A stretch of 16,456 bases of DNA from Prevotella sp. UBA3757. Its GTDB lineage: Bacteria; Bacteroidota; Bacteroidia; Bacteroidales; Bacteroidaceae. Position numbers and translations under genes: made by a program. Numbering within the stretch: position 1 is the first letter of the stretch; every line of letters begins with the position of its first letter. Positions 5,496-13,923 of the stretch are shown piece after piece. The stretch spans positions 1 through 16,456 of the forward strand of contig DFGF01000145.1 of NCBI GenBank assembly GCA_002371715.1. The letters are read 5' to 3'. The notes under the pieces were generated by a model. It made no database searches and had not been told where the DNA came from. It saw only the letters and a list, made by a program, of their open reading frames with translations.

Positions 5496-7874
5496 TTACT
5501 TGTTCCTCCAGCGAGCGGCACCTACGTTGTTGTTCCAGATGTCGTTATTCTTATCCTTGAAGTAGAGGTTCACGTTGTAGATGGAGTTAGCAGTTCCGTC
5601 AAGTGCATCGGCACGGTGCATGTTCTGGTCGCTGGCCGTTTGGGCTATGTGTGGCGGACAGGGCTGTTCCATCAGTTCTGTGGCCGAGATGTTAGCTACG
5701 TTGACTTCGAGCGTACCGTTGAGCGTGGCATTGCCGTCCTTCACCAGTTTACCGAAGTTATTGCTCGTAGACGTCCATGGGGTGTTGCTGAAGATAGAGC
5801 CATTGGTCAGGTCGTTGTTAGTCGACCAGTTGTTCTCAAAGTTCAGTGTCACCTTACCCGACGAGCCGTCGCTCTGCGTTTGAGTGTTGCGGATGTCGGC
5901 TCCCCACTGTGCTAACACGCGCTGGTCACCAGCCTGCTTGCAGAGCACGATGAGGTTGTTCTTCACGTTGAATACCGATCCGTTAGGCAGTCCGCGCATC
6001 TTGAAGATGGCACCGTCGGCACGCGTATTGAAGTTGATGAGCGTGTTGTTTGAGAACGTGATGTTCCAACGGGTGCCGGGTACCCATGCCACTTCTGACT
6101 GCTCGGAGAAGAATGCAGGGAATGGGCTGTCGTAGAAGGTGTTCTCTGTCACTTTCATGTCTTCGTAGAGGTTAGAGCTGATGTTGGCTCCTGAACCGTG
6201 AATCCAGCAGTAACCGCCGGCTCCCTGATTGTAGTAGCCGCAGTCCATGAAGAGGTTGTTCTTGATGACCACGTGGCGCCATATCTTGTAGTTGACGCCC
6301 TGCTCACGGATGAATCCGCGTACCAGTCGCTTGAACGAGCAGTTTTCGATGACCAGCGAGTCGAGCGAAATGGCCATACCGTTGGAGAACATGTTGAAGA
6401 AATAGTTACCCGTAGGACTTCCCTTACCGGCCTGCTGGTCGCCATAGTTATAGCACTTCGGATTGTCGAAGTCGATGTCGTAGAATGCCAGCTTCTTCAT
6501 GTAAATCTCACCGCCTTCACCAGCCTCAGGCTGACGTCCGAAGGTGAACATGGAGTAAGGACAGCCGTTCCACTGCTCGCCATCGACACCCTGTTCGTAC
6601 ATGTTTGATTTACCGATACCACAGATGACACGGGCGCGCTTGCCCTGGGCCACGTCGGCAGGATTGGTGCGCAGCACAAAACCCTTACAGGTGATGTCAT
6701 TGCCGTCAAGGTAGTAGGTCTTACCGCCTTCAAGCATGAAGGTCTGGCCCTCTGCATAGGTCGTGTTTTCGATGAAGTCGTAGAGTGTCGGCGTGATGGG
6801 AGCGGCGTCAAACTCTGCTGCCAGTGCAAACACGTCAGCGCGCTGGTAATCTTGATTAGGAATAGGCAGGCTGGCAGCCTGGGCCATCAGTTCGTCATGG
6901 TTCAGCAGGATTGGCTCTCCGGGCTGACCGTCAGAGCGTGAGGTACAGGTGTTGTACTTGGCATCGATAGCCACCGGTACTCGTGGGTCGATCACGTCGA
7001 TGACGTAGACAGAGTTTGCTGTCAATCCGTCAACCACGATGTAGCCACGGTCCAGGTCTTCCTGTTGGATGCGGTAGTTCTTCCACTTCTCACCAACAGT
7101 AGAGTTGGGGTTGTTGGGTGATGGCGATACCGTGAGTATCTGATAGCCCAGCGAGCCGTCTTCACCGATATTGAAGTTCTCGTAGTAGGCTTCAAGCTTG
7201 TCAAGGTCGTCGGGGTCGGTAATTTCGGCATCCTCGGCATATCCCAGTGACTGCTTGACGGTCTTGTTCAGATAGACATGCATAGTGGTCTCGGTGGTCT
7301 CAGCCTGATTGACGTAAATGGCGTTAGGTGTCGGGTAGCGGTCGTTGGTGGCTATACCCACATATTCCTGCCACTGTCGTCCGTTGCCGTGTCCGTACCA
7401 GTTAGAGGCATGTGCAAAGCTGCTCTGGTCACCCTTGATGTTCTGGTCGAGTTTCGAGAGACATCGGATGGCAAAGCGGTAGTCTGTCGAGTACTGTAGG
7501 TCCTTGATGAGCAGGTCAAGTTCCTTCGGACCTACGATGGTGTCGAGCAAGAGGTCGCTGGTGCCCTGGATTCTGGCCCAGGCATCGGCTCCTTGGCTCA
7601 CCTTGGGCTGTAGTGCCATCTGTATCTGATAGCCGGCACAGTCATTGACACCATACCAATAGAGGTGGATGGTGTTGCCGTGCGGATAACGTGCGTCGAG
7701 TCCGCAGTTGTAAGGGTAGTCGCTACCCTTACCACGGGTATTGTCGACGATGAACATTGTCATAAACTCCCTATCGGTATTGGTCGATGAACTCTTGTCA
7801 TCTTTACACGCTACCATGACTGTCGATGTGGCAGCTACCAGGAGTAGTAATAGGTTGTTCAATATCTTTTTCAT
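5496..7874 (-). CDS. Beta-helix lipoprotein, DUF4957/DUF5123-like
   Basis: A 792-residue protein with a lipoprotein signal (lipobox VMVAC, Cys23, then KDDK). Residues about 45-180 and 185-320 look like two fibronectin-III-type domains (strand patterns HLYWYGVNDCAGYQIQM, and TMHVYLN through VYVIDVID). From about residue 350 the protein becomes a right-handed parallel beta-helix rich in Asn ladders: VIENCSFKRLVRG, VVIKNNLFMDCGYYNQ, VTENTFYDSPF, ITFSNNTLINFN, FNVKNNLIVL, LNFENNW. This layout matches the DUF4957 plus DUF5123 lipoproteins repeatedly found beside SusC/SusD in pectin loci. The fold is that of pectate lyases, but no lyase calcium/Arg motif was found, so surface binding of pectin is more likely than catalysis. 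It starts 17 nt after the susD stop, inside the operon. Confidence 0.8.
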   Translation of the reverse strand: MKKILNNLLLLLVAATSTVMVACKDDKSSSTNTDREFMTMFIVDNTRGKGSDYPYNCGLDARYPHGNTIHLYWYGVNDCAGYQIQMALQPKVSQGADAWARIQGTSDLLLDTIVGPKELDLLIKDLQYSTDYRFAIRCLSKLDQNIKGDQSSFAHASNWYGHGNGRQWQEYVGIATNDRYPTPNAIYVNQAETTETTMHVYLNKTVKQSLGYAEDAEITDPDDLDKLEAYYENFNIGEDGSLGYQILTVSPSPNNPNSTVGEKWKNYRIQQEDLDRGYIVVDGLTANSVYVIDVIDPRVPVAIDAKYNTCTSRSDGQPGEPILLNHDELMAQAASLPIPNQDYQRADVFALAAEFDAAPITPTLYDFIENTTYAEGQTFMLEGGKTYYLDGNDITCKGFVLRTNPADVAQGKRARVICGIGKSNMYEQGVDGEQWNGCPYSMFTFGRQPEAGEGGEIYMKKLAFYDIDFDNPKCYNYGDQQAGKGSPTGNYFFNMFSNGMAISLDSLVIENCSFKRLVRGFIREQGVNYKIWRHVVIKNNLFMDCGYYNQGAGGYCWIHGSGANISSNLYEDMKVTENTFYDSPFPAFFSEQSEVAWVPGTRWNITFSNNTLINFNTRADGAIFKMRGLPNGSVFNVKNNLIVLCKQAGDQRVLAQWGADIRNTQTQSDGSSGKVTLNFENNWSTNNDLTNGSIFSNTPWTSTSNNFGKLVKDGNATLNGTLEVNVANISATELMEQPCPPHIAQTASDQNMHRADALDGTANSIYNVNLYFKDKNNDIWNNNVGAARWRNK

Positions 7875-7891
7875 ATCTTTTACTTTCTATT

Positions 7892-10021
7892 TTAATAGCC
7901 ATAGTAATTCTTGTATTCACCCGAAGAGCGCTGGATAACCGTTCCGGGGTAGGGCAGGATGTAGCGTACGGGTGGCAGTTCGCTGGCTGCGGGTATTCCG
8001 GAGAACTGTGACAGCACGCCGTCGCGGATAATCCAGAGGTTGCCGCCGTCGTCGCAGCGGATGTAGCCGTAGAAAGAGTACTTACACTGGTCGACGGGCA
8101 GGCCGCTCGACTCGTTGCCCCATTTGTAGAAGTCGGCACTCAGCCAGCTCTTTGCCTTGAATCCGCCACGAGTGATAGCACTTGTGATGGGTGATGGCAT
8201 GGGTTTGTAGGCGTTGTAGATGCGCAGGCTCTGCATGCTTTGGTTGGGATACTTCTGAGTGACGTTGCCTGAGTCGTCTACTTTATATCCGTACAACTGC
8301 GAACGGTACATGCGTAGTGCGTAGGCGTTGGCTTCGTCGATATTGTAAGTATGGTAATACACGCGTGAGGGCAGGTTGTCTATGTAGCCGTCGCCGTTGG
8401 TGTAGCCGTCGTGCTCGTTGATGGCATCCTCGTAGCCGGTCATACTGCCTACGTTCTGCATGCCTGCCGAATAGTAGCGCAGGAAGCTGTAGACGAGCTC
8501 CTCACCATAGGTGTTGGTGCGCACCAGGTCACGCCAGCGCATGTTCTCACCGGCAAACTCCCACTTGCGTTCGTCCATGACAGCCTTCTGGAAGGTTTCT
8601 TTCGTGGCCTGAACGTCGGTCAGGTAGCTGCCGTCGCCGTCGGGGAAGGCACGGTTGTGCACCTCGGCCAGGCAGTTTGCTGCCTCTTGTGTCGGGCCGT
8701 TGTTCAGCTCGTTTGCTGCCTCGGCATACATCAGCAGTACATCGGCATAGCGCATATAGGGATAGTTAATACCTGTCGAACCCGTTGTCGTGTTGCCTAA
8801 TGCCGATCCGGCGTTGGTCCAAAGCTTCGACCACTTGTTGTTGTGGACTGTATAGTCGTTGCGAATATACACAGAGTCTGCCAGGTTGCCCTCGGAATTA
8901 GTGAAGTAAGAGTAGTACCATAAGCCGTTGACAAACTCGCGGCGCATGTCGTCTTCGCGGAACAGGAAGCGGTAGAAGGCGTTCAGGCGTGTGCCGCCGT
9001 CGCATTTGCCCCATACGCCTACCGTTGCACCTTCGTAGTCAGAGTAAGTAGGACCTTGGTTGTATCCGGTGTTGCCTGTCGATTCCTTGGCAAAGGGAAT
9101 CTCGAAGATGGGGTCGTCATTATTGATAATCTGATAGTTACACTCATTGACGAACACGTCCTGATAGGCCTGGTTCAGACTGTGCGTGCCAGCCTTGATG
9201 ACGGAGTCGGCATAGGCCAGGGCAGTACGGTAGAAGCTCTGATAGTCTGACGGACGCTGCATGGTGCCATAGGCACGGGGATTGCTCTTGTCGGGGCGCA
9301 GTGAATATCCGCCTGCTGTCAGTGCGATACGTGCGATAAGTGCCTGTGCAAACTCTTTCGAGCAGCGTTCCACGGTGGTGCTGCTGGTTGACGACATGCC
9401 TAAGGCGGCTTGCTGCAGGTCGGCGATGATGGCTTTCTGTATCTCCTCACGGTCGATGACGGGCAGCATGGTGCTGGCTCCGCGTTCTTCCGTAGGCTCG
9501 AATGAGAAAGGCACGTCGCCGAACATCACTACCAGGTCGTGGTATACCATGGCGCGCAGGCACTTGGCCTCGCCTACCCACTGCAGTATTTCGGCATCAG
9601 GCTTGGTCGTCGTATTACCGTCATCATCGGTGGTATAGTAGATAGGACTTGATTCCGCAGACTTGATAAAAATGTTGGCATACTCGATAAGGCGGTAGGC
9701 CGCTTTCCAGAATTTCAGGATGTCGCTTCCTTCGTCGTCACAGTCCAGTCGCTGGTATGTCGCGTGCTGGTGGGCACTTTGCGAACTGATGGCCATGTCG
9801 ACATCACTGTTGAGTATAAAGGTCTTCTGATAGGCGTTACCATATAGGTCGCCGACGAGTGCCTGGGCATATACACCATTGAGGCCTCGCTCTATCTCCG
9901 ACTTCTGGGAGTATACGAAATCCGTGGTGTATTTTGAGGGAGCGTCGACATTCAGGTAGTCGTTGCATGACGTCAATGCCAATACAGCCACTCCAGTCAG
10001 TAATATTTTTTTGATTTTCAT
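7892..10021 (-). CDS. susD: SusD/RagB family outer-membrane glycan-binding lipoprotein
   Basis: The ATG at 10021 is chosen because it directly starts the lipoprotein signal MKIKKILLTGVAVLALTSC (Cys19) and has an A-rich leader; an in-frame GTG 24 nt upstream is less likely. The product is 709 residues, somewhat longer than classic SusD (about 550). Family signatures are the early FVYSQKSEIERGLNGVYA helix, MRYADVLLMYAEAANEL in the middle, and ERKWEFAGENMRWRDLVR in the C-terminal part. SusD proteins cap the SusC pore and deliver bound oligosaccharides. The gene follows susC by 52 nt and precedes the beta-helix lipoprotein by 17 nt. Pectin-derived substrate is inferred from the linked pectate lyase. 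Confidence 0.93.
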   Translation of the reverse strand: MKIKKILLTGVAVLALTSCNDYLNVDAPSKYTTDFVYSQKSEIERGLNGVYAQALVGDLYGNAYQKTFILNSDVDMAISSQSAHQHATYQRLDCDDEGSDILKFWKAAYRLIEYANIFIKSAESSPIYYTTDDDGNTTTKPDAEILQWVGEAKCLRAMVYHDLVVMFGDVPFSFEPTEERGASTMLPVIDREEIQKAIIADLQQAALGMSSTSSTTVERCSKEFAQALIARIALTAGGYSLRPDKSNPRAYGTMQRPSDYQSFYRTALAYADSVIKAGTHSLNQAYQDVFVNECNYQIINNDDPIFEIPFAKESTGNTGYNQGPTYSDYEGATVGVWGKCDGGTRLNAFYRFLFREDDMRREFVNGLWYYSYFTNSEGNLADSVYIRNDYTVHNNKWSKLWTNAGSALGNTTTGSTGINYPYMRYADVLLMYAEAANELNNGPTQEAANCLAEVHNRAFPDGDGSYLTDVQATKETFQKAVMDERKWEFAGENMRWRDLVRTNTYGEELVYSFLRYYSAGMQNVGSMTGYEDAINEHDGYTNGDGYIDNLPSRVYYHTYNIDEANAYALRMYRSQLYGYKVDDSGNVTQKYPNQSMQSLRIYNAYKPMPSPITSAITRGGFKAKSWLSADFYKWGNESSGLPVDQCKYSFYGYIRCDDGGNLWIIRDGVLSQFSGIPAASELPPVRYILPYPGTVIQRSSGEYKNYYGY

Positions 10022-10073
10022 AATTGTTGTCTTGTTATTATTCACTTTTCACTATTACCTTTGCCTCTTTCTG

Positions 10074-13000
10074 CTAGAATGTGATATTAGTTCCGAAGGT
10101 GAAAGTTCTGCTGCGCGGATAGCGGTTGTAGTCGATGCCGCAGGCCAGACCGGTCTGGATGTCTACTTCGGGGTCGTAACCCGTATACTTGGTGATGATA
10201 AACAGATTGCTGGCAGAGACATAGAAGCGGGCCTTCGAAACACCAATCTTCTGCGTCAACGTCTTGGGCAGGGTGTAGCCCAGTGTGATGTCGTTGCAAC
10301 GCAAGAACGAGCCATCCTCTATGAAGTAGCTGTTGCAGAGCTTGGTGCCTACGTCGGCAGGATTCCACAGTGAGCGTCCCATATTGCCTTCCTTGTAGAT
10401 GTCGACAGCATTCTTGTCGGCAGCATAGTACATCTTGTATAAGATGTCGCCCTTGGTGCCTGTGATGTGGCCGTCGATGTCGTTGTACTGCCATCCGTCG
10501 GCAAACTCGGCCAGCACGTTGTTAAACTTGTTCTTGTTTCCCTCCGCTGCCGACAGTGTGTAGGCTGTGGCATTATTGACATCGAAGTCGAGCATGTAGG
10601 TGAAGTTGGCTGTGAAGTCCAGTGACTTCCACGAGCCGCTCAGTCCGAAACCACCCTGGATCTTCGGGTTGGTGTTACCGATGACGGTACGGTCGTTCTC
10701 GTCAATGCGTCCGTCGCCGTTCAGGTCTTTGAACTTGATCTTGCCGGGAAGAGTGGCGATACCTGAATTGCTGCTGCCTGAAACGTCGTTAATAACAGTC
10801 ACGTAGCCGTCTTCACGCGGTGCCTGGTTCTTCGACGTACCATTGTCGGCGGCTGCCGATCCCCAAGGAACAGCCTGATAGCTGTTTTGCGGATCGTAGT
10901 AGAACTCGTCGAATCCATAGAGTCCGTCGTAGACGAAACCGTAGATGAGACCTACCTCGCTACCTACCTTCAGGTAGTAGTCGTACATGTTCTTGGTCTG
11001 CCAGCGCACGCTGCCCTCAAAGGGCTTCATGTCGATGCCGCCGTCAAGCTTGTCGATGATCTTACGGTTCCAGCCGAAGTTGATGTTGGCAGACAGGACA
11101 TAGTCTTTGCCCTGCAGAATGTCGCCGCTGACAGCAAATTCAATACCCTTGTTGGTTACCTGACCGATGTTCTGCATTTGCGTGTCATAACCCACCGTTG
11201 GGTTCAGACCGGTCGAGTAGAGCAGGTCACGTGTGGTGTTCCAGTAGAATTCGGGCGTGATGGTTACACGGCCGTTGAACAGCGAGATGTCGGCAGCCAC
11301 GTTGCGTGTGATGGTCGACTCCCATTGAATGTCGTTATTGGGCGCGCTCGACGACACGCTGTAGTATTTTTCACCATAGCGGGTCGTCTCGCCGAATCCC
11401 GCACCGCCGGTATTGCTGATGTTATAAAGCAGGTGCCACATGTCGTCATTGATATTGTTGTTACCGGCCAGACCGATGGCTACGCGTAACTTTAACTGAC
11501 TAATCCAGTCAAACTTCTTCATGAATGGCTCCTCGCTGATGACCCATGCACCGGATATTGAGGGGAAGTAGCCCCACTGGTGGCCGGGGGCGAACTTTGT
11601 TGAACCGTCCGCACGGAACGTAGCTGAAATCAGATATTTGTGCTTGTAGTTGTAGCTTACCTGTCCGAAGAAGGATGCTGTGCGGTTGGGGGCTGACAGC
11701 TCCGATGTTGATTCGTAGGTCGTACCGAAGCCCATGTTATTCCATGCTTCCTTGGCTGTAAACGTGCGGGGGAAGTAGTGACTTGTCATCTCGTTAGAGC
11801 GGTCCTGAACGTCGCTGATTTCCTGACCGAGAAGGAACGAGAGGTTGTGGTCGTCTTTGATGGAAGTGTTATAGACTGCGGTATTGGTCCAGATGTAACG
11901 CAGGCGTTTGCCGTTGCTGATAGTTGCCACCGGCATTTTGTTGTGGACGGTCTTCTGTCCCTCAGAGGTCAGTGCGCCATAGAAGCGGCTGCTGTCAGTC
12001 CAGCGCAGTCCGATAGTGGCTTCTGTGCGCAGGGTGAGGCCTTTGATGGGCTTCCAGTCCAGAGCGATACCATTTGTATAGGTGTAGCTGTGCTTGATCT
12101 GCTGGTTCAGCGAGATGTCGTTCTTCGGGTTGGTGTAGTTGAAAAGCTCTTCTTCGTCGGGGTCAGCATAAGCGGGGTCAATGTATCCGTATTCGCGCAG
12201 ACCATTGGTGGGACGGTACTGCAAAACGTCTATGATACCGCCCGTACCTACATGCTCGCCTCCTGCACCCTCGTCACGACGGAAAGTGAACTTGGGATTG
12301 AACTGCAGCGAGAGGTTCTTGGTAATCTGCACATTGGCCTTGAAGTTAATGTTCGTGCGGCGTACGCCGGACCCCATGATGATACCCTTGTCCTCTGACT
12401 GTGTCAGTGAGAGGTTGAACTTCACTTTGTCGGAACCGCCACCGATAGACACGTTGGTAGAATAGTTGACCGGTGTGCCGCCCATCACTTCGTCCTGCCA
12501 GTCGTGAGAGGGCAGTTTCGAATACATGTCAAGGTCGTAAGGGTTACCAAAGTTGGCCTTGAAGAATTTGGCGTTCGACGAGCGTGTGCCGTTAGCTGCA
12601 TGCCACTGGTACTGGTAGTTGGCAAACTGCTGGGCGTCCATCAGGTCGAGAGTCTTCGATATGTGGCTGATGTTGAGGTTGCCGTTGAAAGACACCTGAA
12701 CCTTGCCTTCCTTGGCACTTTTGGTGGTTACCACTACTACGCCGTTACCACCCTTCGCACCGTAGATGGCGGTCAGCGAGGCATCTTTCAGCACATCGAT
12801 TGACGCGATGTCTGTGGGGGGAATATCGTTGATGTTGTCCACCTGGAAACCGTCGACAATATAAAGCGGCGAGTTCGACTGCGTCACTGACGTGCCGCCG
12901 CGTACGCGGATGTTGACGTCGGCACCGGGCTGTCCGTCAACGGTCGTCACCTGCACACCGGAAATCTTACCCTGAAGGGCTACGGCGGCAGAAGTGACAG

Positions 13001-13406
13001 GCACGACGGCCAGCTTGGCACCGCTGATGGAGCCGACGGAACCGGTCAGGTCCTTACGGGCCTTCGAGGTGTAACCCACGACTACCACTTCTTCAAGGGC
13101 GGCATTGTCGTCCTGCAGCGTGATTTTCATGTTTGGGCCGGCGTTGACTTCTTGCGATACCATACCAATGTAGGATATCACTACAACTTTACCCTTATGA
13201 AGCTTCAGTGTGAAATTACCGTCAAAATCGGTCACTGTCGCATTCTTGGGGTCACCCTTCTCTACTACGGTCGCACCAATGACGGCTTCGCCAGTGGCAT
13301 CCACGACCGTACCCTTAGCTGTGGTCTGAGCCATGGCCTGACCGCAGACTAAGAGCAGACACAATAGAAGTGTCGTTCGAAAGATACTCTTAAATTTAAC
13401 AGACAT
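10074..13406 (-). CDS. susC: SusC/RagA family TonB-dependent outer-membrane transporter
   Basis: An 1110-residue transporter. After a signal peptide (to AMA, about residue 26) comes a carboxypeptidase-regulatory-like domain (about 30-105: TTAKGTVVDATGEAVIGATV, and SYIGMVSQEV). Next is the EEVVVVGY segment typical of SusC proteins, then the plug (about 115-225, including RVRGGTSV and PLYIVDG), and finally a large 22-strand barrel ending in FTFGTNITF with the terminal Phe needed for barrel insertion. A DLNGDGRIDENDR loop near residue 890 looks like an EF-hand-type calcium site, common in this family. No N-terminal STN domain is present, so it should not signal to an anti-sigma factor. It is the first gene of the operon and imports TonB-energised oligosaccharides, presumably oligogalacturonides. 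Confidence 0.95.
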   Translation of the reverse strand: MSVKFKSIFRTTLLLCLLLVCGQAMAQTTAKGTVVDATGEAVIGATVVEKGDPKNATVTDFDGNFTLKLHKGKVVVISYIGMVSQEVNAGPNMKITLQDDNAALEEVVVVGYTSKARKDLTGSVGSISGAKLAVVPVTSAAVALQGKISGVQVTTVDGQPGADVNIRVRGGTSVTQSNSPLYIVDGFQVDNINDIPPTDIASIDVLKDASLTAIYGAKGGNGVVVVTTKSAKEGKVQVSFNGNLNISHISKTLDLMDAQQFANYQYQWHAANGTRSSNAKFFKANFGNPYDLDMYSKLPSHDWQDEVMGGTPVNYSTNVSIGGGSDKVKFNLSLTQSEDKGIIMGSGVRRTNINFKANVQITKNLSLQFNPKFTFRRDEGAGGEHVGTGGIIDVLQYRPTNGLREYGYIDPAYADPDEEELFNYTNPKNDISLNQQIKHSYTYTNGIALDWKPIKGLTLRTEATIGLRWTDSSRFYGALTSEGQKTVHNKMPVATISNGKRLRYIWTNTAVYNTSIKDDHNLSFLLGQEISDVQDRSNEMTSHYFPRTFTAKEAWNNMGFGTTYESTSELSAPNRTASFFGQVSYNYKHKYLISATFRADGSTKFAPGHQWGYFPSISGAWVISEEPFMKKFDWISQLKLRVAIGLAGNNNINDDMWHLLYNISNTGGAGFGETTRYGEKYYSVSSSAPNNDIQWESTITRNVAADISLFNGRVTITPEFYWNTTRDLLYSTGLNPTVGYDTQMQNIGQVTNKGIEFAVSGDILQGKDYVLSANINFGWNRKIIDKLDGGIDMKPFEGSVRWQTKNMYDYYLKVGSEVGLIYGFVYDGLYGFDEFYYDPQNSYQAVPWGSAAADNGTSKNQAPREDGYVTVINDVSGSSNSGIATLPGKIKFKDLNGDGRIDENDRTVIGNTNPKIQGGFGLSGSWKSLDFTANFTYMLDFDVNNATAYTLSAAEGNKNKFNNVLAEFADGWQYNDIDGHITGTKGDILYKMYYAADKNAVDIYKEGNMGRSLWNPADVGTKLCNSYFIEDGSFLRCNDITLGYTLPKTLTQKIGVSKARFYVSASNLFIITKYTGYDPEVDIQTGLACGIDYNRYPRSRTFTFGTNITF

Positions 13407-13455
13407 AAAATTAGTAGTTTTTATAAATTTAACAAAAATATATATATTCTGCCTG

Positions 13456-13486
13456 CAAAGTTACGAAGAAATCTTAATATTACCAA
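13456..13486 (-). promoter_or_regulatory. Promoter of the susC-susD operon
   Basis: On the minus strand TTG (plus 13484-13486) and TAACTTTG (plus 13456-13463) are 20 nt apart, a good Bacteroidota promoter. Predicted transcription starts near 13449, leaving a leader of about 43 nt that is nearly all A and T. A second -7-like TATTTTTG lies further downstream in the leader but has no -33 element at the right distance. Confidence 0.65.
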
Positions 13487-13766
13487 GCCTTTTGATAGCT
13501 TTTTTTCGTAAACGATTACGTTCGTTAACGTTTCGTGTCAATTGTACACATTCTAAATTATGCTCGGAGAGGAATGCAATTACACAGTCAAAAATGACTG
13601 GTTTTAACTCGCGCCCTTTCGTTGTAGACTCAGCACCAAAGATAGCTGATTTCAATTCTTCCATTACATCTCTTGCGTATCGTTTGCAACGATAGACCAT
13701 TGTCAGCCCTCTTAATGAATCAATGCCGAACTTAACCAAAATAGACACCATAGAAGTGCTACACAT
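13461..13766 (-). CDS. Small hypothetical protein (doubtful)
   Basis: A possible 101-residue protein if the ATG at 13766 is used; ATGs at 13751 and 13700 would give 96 and 79 residues, and a TTG lies 6 nt further upstream. The part from MVYRCKRYARDVMEELKSAIFGAE onward reads like a soluble helical protein, and the C-terminus is very basic (NERNRLRKKAIKRLGNIK), which would suit nucleic-acid binding. Its stop codon falls inside the -7 box of the susC promoter, and the AACTTAACC repeat at 13729 lies within the frame. It could be a leader gene of the operon or a decayed remnant, but may simply be a chance frame in an AT-rich control region. No family was recognised. Confidence 0.3.
   Translation of the reverse strand: MCSTSMVSILVKFGIDSLRGLTMVYRCKRYARDVMEELKSAIFGAESTTKGRELKPVIFDCVIAFLSEHNLECVQLTRNVNERNRLRKKAIKRLGNIKISS
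13726..13739 (-). repeat. TTGGTTAAGTTYGG-type motif, site 1
   Basis: On the minus strand this reads TTGGTTAAGTTCGG, matching site 2 (13775-13788, plus strand) at 13 of 14 positions in the opposite orientation. It forms the left member of a motif cluster upstream of the AlbA_2 gene and may be a regulator-binding half-site. Confidence 0.5.
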
Positions 13767-13774
13767 AGCCAAAG

Positions 13775-13788
13775 TTGGTTAAGTTTGG
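13775..13788 (+). repeat. TTGGTTAAGTTYGG-type motif, site 2
   Basis: The plus strand reads TTGGTTAAGTTTGG. It is the inverted partner of site 1, and its core GGTTAAGTTTG is an exact inverted copy of CAAACTTAACC at 13854-13864. Its TAAGTTTG part also fits the -7 consensus, but no -33 element lies at the proper spacing, so a binding site is preferred over a promoter. Confidence 0.5.
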
Positions 13789-13854
13789 ATGGAAATATAT
13801 GCGAATTGTAAGATATTCAGTAAAAAACTGCTTAAAAACTAAAAAATAACGCAC

Positions 13855-13880
13855 AAACTTAACCATATTTGGATAAGTTT
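13855..13880. promoter_or_regulatory. Palindromic operator candidate upstream of the AlbA_2 gene
   Basis: AAACTTAACC and GGATAAGTTT are 10-nt arms, inverted with one mismatch around a 6-nt ATATTT spacer. The palindrome uses the same core as sites 1 and 2 and ends 3 nt before the -7 box TATCTTTG (13884-13891). A protein bound here would cover the core promoter, so repression, perhaps by the downstream DNA-binding protein itself, is a natural inference. Confidence 0.55.
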
Positions 13881-13883
13881 TTG

Positions 13884-13891
13884 TATCTTTG
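13884..13891 (+). promoter_or_regulatory. Promoter -7 element of the AlbA_2 gene
   Basis: TATCTTTG matches TAnnTTTG and lies 33 nt before the ATG. No good TTTG is found 19-21 nt upstream; only a TTA within the palindrome is near, at a spacing of 23, so the promoter is probably weak, or dependent on or controlled by a bound regulator. Confidence 0.55.
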
Positions 13892-13909
13892 CAGCGGAAA
13901 AGGTTAAGC

Positions 13910-13917
13910 AAGGAGGT
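13910..13917 (+). promoter_or_regulatory. Consensus Shine-Dalgarno sequence
   Basis: AAGGAGGT sits 6 nt before the ATG at 13924, a near-perfect match to the 16S anti-SD. Most genes of Bacteroidota, including the others in this window, lack an SD and use A-rich leaders, so this is unusual and fixes the start codon. Another GGTTAAG half-site lies just upstream at 13902-13908. Confidence 0.7.
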
Positions 13918-13923
13918 CAAGAA

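Noticed and set aside
10887..12398. Rightward frames of about 200 codons opposite susC
   Set aside because: Antisense shadows of the transporter, with no start signals or family motifs.
13492..13695. Rightward 67-codon frame opposite the small hypothetical gene
   Set aside because: Its translation has no protein-like pattern and it mirrors the more plausible leftward frame in an AT-rich region.
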